NCBI GenBank assembly: GCA_963822255.1
Contig: CAWGGV010000002.1
Location: 62,001 to 126,000, forward strand
Direction: 5' to 3'
DNA length: 64,000 nucleotides
Source of the DNA: UBA7803 sp963822255
GTDB lineage: Bacteria > Pseudomonadota > Gammaproteobacteria > Pseudomonadales > Azotimanducaceae
Below the pieces are notes generated by a model. It did no database searches. It was not told the DNA's origin and saw only the letters and a list, made by a program, of their open reading frames with translations. Every line of letters begins with the position of its first letter. Position 1 is the stretch's first letter. Of the stretch, positions 63,135 through 64,000 are shown piece after piece. The translations under genes and the position numbers were made by a program.

Positions 63135-63328
63135 GACTACCCCGTCTGATGCCACCCGCTCCAATTCGCCACATTACTCCGGAGTGCCCGCGTCTTCAAA
63201 GATCCTGGTGAGGTGTCGCGACGGCGAGGGTGGTACCGTTCCTGCAGCCCGGGAACGCCGGCGCGGCCATGCTGCTGCGGCATTCGCGAACGACCAGAGC
63301 AAACAACGACGAGAGAAAAGAGGTGCTT

Positions 63329-63904
63329 ATGCGCTCGAGACTTGAAAGCTGGATCCTCGCCGTGACGGCAGCGCTGGTGCTGACCGGTTGCGCCAGTGCG
63401 CCGCGCGTCGACGTGGCGCGCTCGCCCGAGGCGCACTTCGACCGCTACCGGACGTTCTCCTTCTATCAGCCGCTGGGAACCGACCGGCAGGAAGGCACCG
63501 GCACCATCCTCAGCCAGACACTCAAACGATCGGCACGGGCGGAGCTCGAACAGCGCGGATACACCTACGTGACGGACAATGCCGATCTCGAGGTGAACTT
63601 CTTCATCGAGACCCGGCAGGTGCTGCACGGGGTGCAGCGGCCGGGGTTCGGCATCAGCTACGGCATGTTCCACCATAACTACGGTGTCTGGTCCGGTTAC
63701 GACACCACCGAGCTCCATCAGTACACGGAAGGGACGCTGCACGTGGACGTGATCGACGCCGACGCCAATCAGCTGGTGTGGGAAGCCGTGGCAGTGTCGA
63801 GTCAGCCGGACGACAATTTCGCATTCGAGCCGGGCAAGGCGGAGCAGGCCGTACGGCGGGTGTTCGCGGATTTTCCCCGCCAATCGGCGCCGCCCGGCTC
63901 CTGA
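63329..63904 (+). CDS. DUF4136-like lipoprotein
   Basis: 191 residues from ATG 63329 with AAGAGG upstream. Signal with lipobox LVLTGCAS (Cys near residue 20) marks an outer-membrane or periplasm-facing lipoprotein. The body begins ARSPEAHFDRYRTFSFY, continues RSARAELEQRGYTYVTDNADLEVNFFIET and ends in AEQAVRRVFADFP, the usual DUF4136 order (a small beta-rich domain). Function unknown in the family. Divergent from phaE. An open frame to 63230 lacks a start signal. Confidence 0.85.
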   Translation: MRSRLESWILAVTAALVLTGCASAPRVDVARSPEAHFDRYRTFSFYQPLGTDRQEGTGTILSQTLKRSARAELEQRGYTYVTDNADLEVNFFIETRQVLHGVQRPGFGISYGMFHHNYGVWSGYDTTELHQYTEGTLHVDVIDADANQLVWEAVAVSSQPDDNFAFEPGKAEQAVRRVFADFPRQSAPPGS

Positions 63905-63940
63905 CGGCCCCGGCACCCCGGCTTGCCGCCTGGGCGAGGC

Positions 63941-64000
63941 TCAGGCAGCGGCCGTCGCGGCCGCGTAGCGCAGCCGCATGTGTTTGATGCTGTTCAGGAA
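63941..64000 (-). CDS. C-terminal fragment of an unidentified CDS (starts outside the window)
   Basis: Twenty codons on the minus strand from the window edge read FLNSIKHMRLRYAAATAAA and end in TGA (63941-63943). The short peptide shows no recognisable motif, but its helix-like composition and good codon use fit a real protein end. It is convergent with the DUF4136-like lipoprotein gene, leaving about 36 bases between stops. Confidence 0.3.
   Translation of the reverse strand, partial: FLNSIKHMRLRYAAATAAA

Overview
The window is clearly GC-rich, densely coding DNA from a proteobacterium, most likely an aerobic, uncultured-type gammaproteobacterium. The clues are a long (Pseudomonas-type) isocitrate lyase, a class III PhaC/PhaE polyester synthase, a YcbB-type L,D-transpeptidase, a TonB-dependent receptor with an EEVVVTAQKR N-terminus, and REP-like hairpin repeats at many 3' gene ends. 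No rRNA, tRNA, CRISPR array, prophage or transposase gene was recognised.

Layout. 0-4.1 kb (minus): acyl-CoA dehydrogenase (cut by the window edge), D-aminoacylase-type amidohydrolase, GMC oxidoreductase. 4.2-6.5 kb (plus): GNAT, alpha/beta hydrolase, small membrane protein. 6.5-9.1 kb (minus): FetAB-type ABC exporter whose two genes are separated by an MDR oxidoreductase. 9.4-13.8 kb (minus): cysJ-cysI-cysH assimilatory sulfate reduction, with cysJ and cysI each frameshifted. 13.9-22.5 kb: GPH/MFS transporter, amidohydrolase, TetR regulator, epoxide-hydrolase-like enzyme, TonB receptor and nitronate monooxygenase, a plausible catabolic neighbourhood with a shared candidate operator. 22.6-28.1 kb: isocitrate lyase, GH1 glucosidase, a Cys/Met-metabolism PLP enzyme, a Yip1-type membrane protein. 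28.3-33.1 kb: frameshifted outer-membrane barrel, two-gene ABC-2 exporter, haloalkane dehalogenase, class C beta-lactamase-like serine hydrolase. 33.1-38.5 kb: ECF sigma/anti-sigma pair, then bkdA1-bkdA2-bkdB (branched-chain 2-oxoacid dehydrogenase E1a, E1b, E2) without E3, then a GFA protein. 38.5-41.4 kb: phosphoribosyltransferase-like protein, a FitAB/VapBC toxin-antitoxin pair in less GC-rich DNA, a glyoxalase-fold ORF with an aberrant C-terminus, a phosphotransferase. 41.4-46.8 kb: GH2 glycosidase, sugar-dehydrogenase/dihaem-cytochrome lipoprotein, histone-deacetylase-like hydrolase. 46.8-51.5 kb (minus): M15 peptidase, L,D-transpeptidase, and a Pcm-erythromycin esterase fusion. 51.8-58.7 kb (plus): a compact [NiFe]-hydrogenase maturation operon, hypF-hypC-SIS isomerase-hypD-hypE-hypA-hypB, with no hydrogenase structural gene in view. 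58.7-64 kb: GNAT, enoyl-CoA hydratase, sulfotransferase, a phaE-phaC-GNAT operon, a DUF4136-like lipoprotein.

Two cross-cutting features stand out. First, ten clusters of one REP-like element (core GCGACCGGGAGGTCGCTCCC, plus a compensated GCGGCC/GGCCGC version) occur, nearly all at 3' gene ends. Three lie in-frame inside coding sequence: the MFS N-terminus, the hyp-operon SIS isomerase and the HypD C-terminus. Second, four genes (cysJ, cysI, the barrel protein, hypE) are each broken by a shift that leaves one surplus base modulo three. That uniform sign suggests either assembly indels or a real common process, and should be settled before any of the four is called dead.
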